NCBI GenBank assembly: GCA_003460745.1
Contig: QTVU01000003.1
Span: forward strand, 1 to 64,000
Origin: Firmicutes bacterium AM55-24TS
GTDB taxonomy: Bacteria; Bacillota; Clostridia; UBA1381
DNA: 64,000 bases
Reading direction: 5' to 3'
Positions 63,436-64,000 of this stretch are shown here, one piece after another. Positions within the stretch are counted from its first letter, which is position 1. Each line of letters begins with the position of its first letter. Below the pieces are notes generated by a model. The model did no database searches. It was not told the origin of the DNA and saw only the letters and a program-made list of their open reading frames with translations. A program made the position numbers and the translations under genes.

Positions 63436-64000
63436 ATGGCTACTTTTGTTTCACTTATAAGCGGTTCGTCCGGTAATGCGACATTCGTTTCGGACGGCAA
63501 AACAAATTTACTTATAGATTGCGGTATGTCGGGTGCAAAATTAAAAGAATCGCTTCACGCTATTGACGTAATGCCCGAAAGCATTGACGCACTCCTAATA
63601 ACGCACGAACACGTTGACCATACAAAAGGTGCAGGGGTTATTTCAAGACGCTACAATATTCCTATTTACACTACACAAGGTACTCATACAAGTATGGATA
63701 TAGGCAATATTGCCGATGAAAATATTAAAATAATCACCGAAGATACAGATTTTGAAATAGGAAATATCGGAATATGTCCTTTTGCAATTCCGCATGACGC
63801 CGCACAACCTGTCGGTTTTAATTTTATGATTGGCGATGAAAAATATTCGCTTGCAACAGATATAGGCCAAATTACAAAAAGCATTTTAGAAAATATAACG
63901 GGCAGCAAAAAAATATTGCTTGAATCAAATCACGACGTTGAAATGCTTAAATGCGGTACATATCCGTATCCGCTGAAACGCAGAATATTGGGTGAATATG
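63436..64000 (+). CDS. YycJ-like MBL-fold metallo-hydrolase (3' end beyond window)
   Basis: The reading frame is open from ATG 63436 to the window end (188 codons; the family has about 265). The N-terminus FVSLISGSSGNATFVSDGKTNLLIDCGMSG and the metal motif THEHVDHTKG are typical of the YycJ/WalJ branch of the metallo-beta-lactamase fold. In Firmicutes YycJ is often next to WalRK and has been linked to DNA-mismatch or exonuclease functions. RBS AGGAAGG lies 5 nt before the start. Confidence 0.85.
   Translation, partial: MATFVSLISGSSGNATFVSDGKTNLLIDCGMSGAKLKESLHAIDVMPESIDALLITHEHVDHTKGAGVISRRYNIPIYTTQGTHTSMDIGNIADENIKIITEDTDFEIGNIGICPFAIPHDAAQPVGFNFMIGDEKYSLATDIGQITKSILENITGSKKILLESNHDVEMLKCGTYPYPLKRRILGEY

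Overview
The window is chromosomal DNA from a low-GC, endospore-forming Firmicute of class Clostridia. The signs are an alpha/beta-type small acid-soluble spore protein, a T-box leader on pheST, a CIRCE operator, class III fructose-bisphosphatase, HPr kinase, WhiA/YvcK/RapZ, a TRAP (MtrB) protein and strong GG-rich ribosome binding sites. Glycoside hydrolases and two rhamnogalacturonan-acetylesterase-type SGNH proteins point to an anaerobic plant-polysaccharide degrader, such as a gut or rumen lineage. Genus cannot be decided from the sequence alone.

Layout. 1-667: end of an IS3/IS150-type insertion sequence. 688-8686: an operon on the minus strand (GH115 alpha-glucuronidase-like, GH42 and GH35 beta-galactosidases, mannonate dehydratase) with a divergent AraC regulator. 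8723-13140: spore protein, recG, fakA and an Asp23 protein. 13360-18844: a lone tyrosine recombinase, then a 1458-residue secreted Ig-like/SGNH protein. 19076-23202: azlCD, fbp and a cytoplasmic SGNH esterase. 23472-27230: pheT, pheS and their T-box leader. 27243-31358: a five-gene operon of small membrane, zinc-ribbon and stalk-domain proteins, with a divergent XRE regulator and a perfect 13-bp palindrome between them. 31913-37611: birA, htpG (CIRCE), then proB-proA-HAD. 37827-40875: an HtrA protease and a secreted protein, both with copper-amine-oxidase-like N-terminal domains.

41015-47409 is the most notable region. A roughly 620-nt structured non-coding RNA, read as OLE RNA, has its own promoter and is followed by its membrane partner gene oapA, then dxs, tlyA, ispE and two coiled-coil membrane proteins. 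47483-61480 is on the minus strand: hprK, a PHP phosphoesterase, murB, rapZ, yvcK, whiA, dnaE, mtrB, a DUF2007-like protein, pfkA, pyk, a thioesterase and a hydroxyacid dehydrogenase. This links carbon regulation, cell wall, replication and lower glycolysis. 61722-64000: rpmB, murA and the start of a YycJ-type metallo-hydrolase.

Two features cut across the map. First, a dispersed repeat of about 210 bp, predicted to fold into six hairpins, occurs in three intergenic regions (23207, 41651, 48894), with fragments at 13279 and 60501. Second, four otherwise normal genes (araC, recG, dxs, ybgC) each lack exactly one base, three of them in a run of identical bases. This looks more like base-calling or assembly error than real gene decay, so these genes are annotated across the frameshift.
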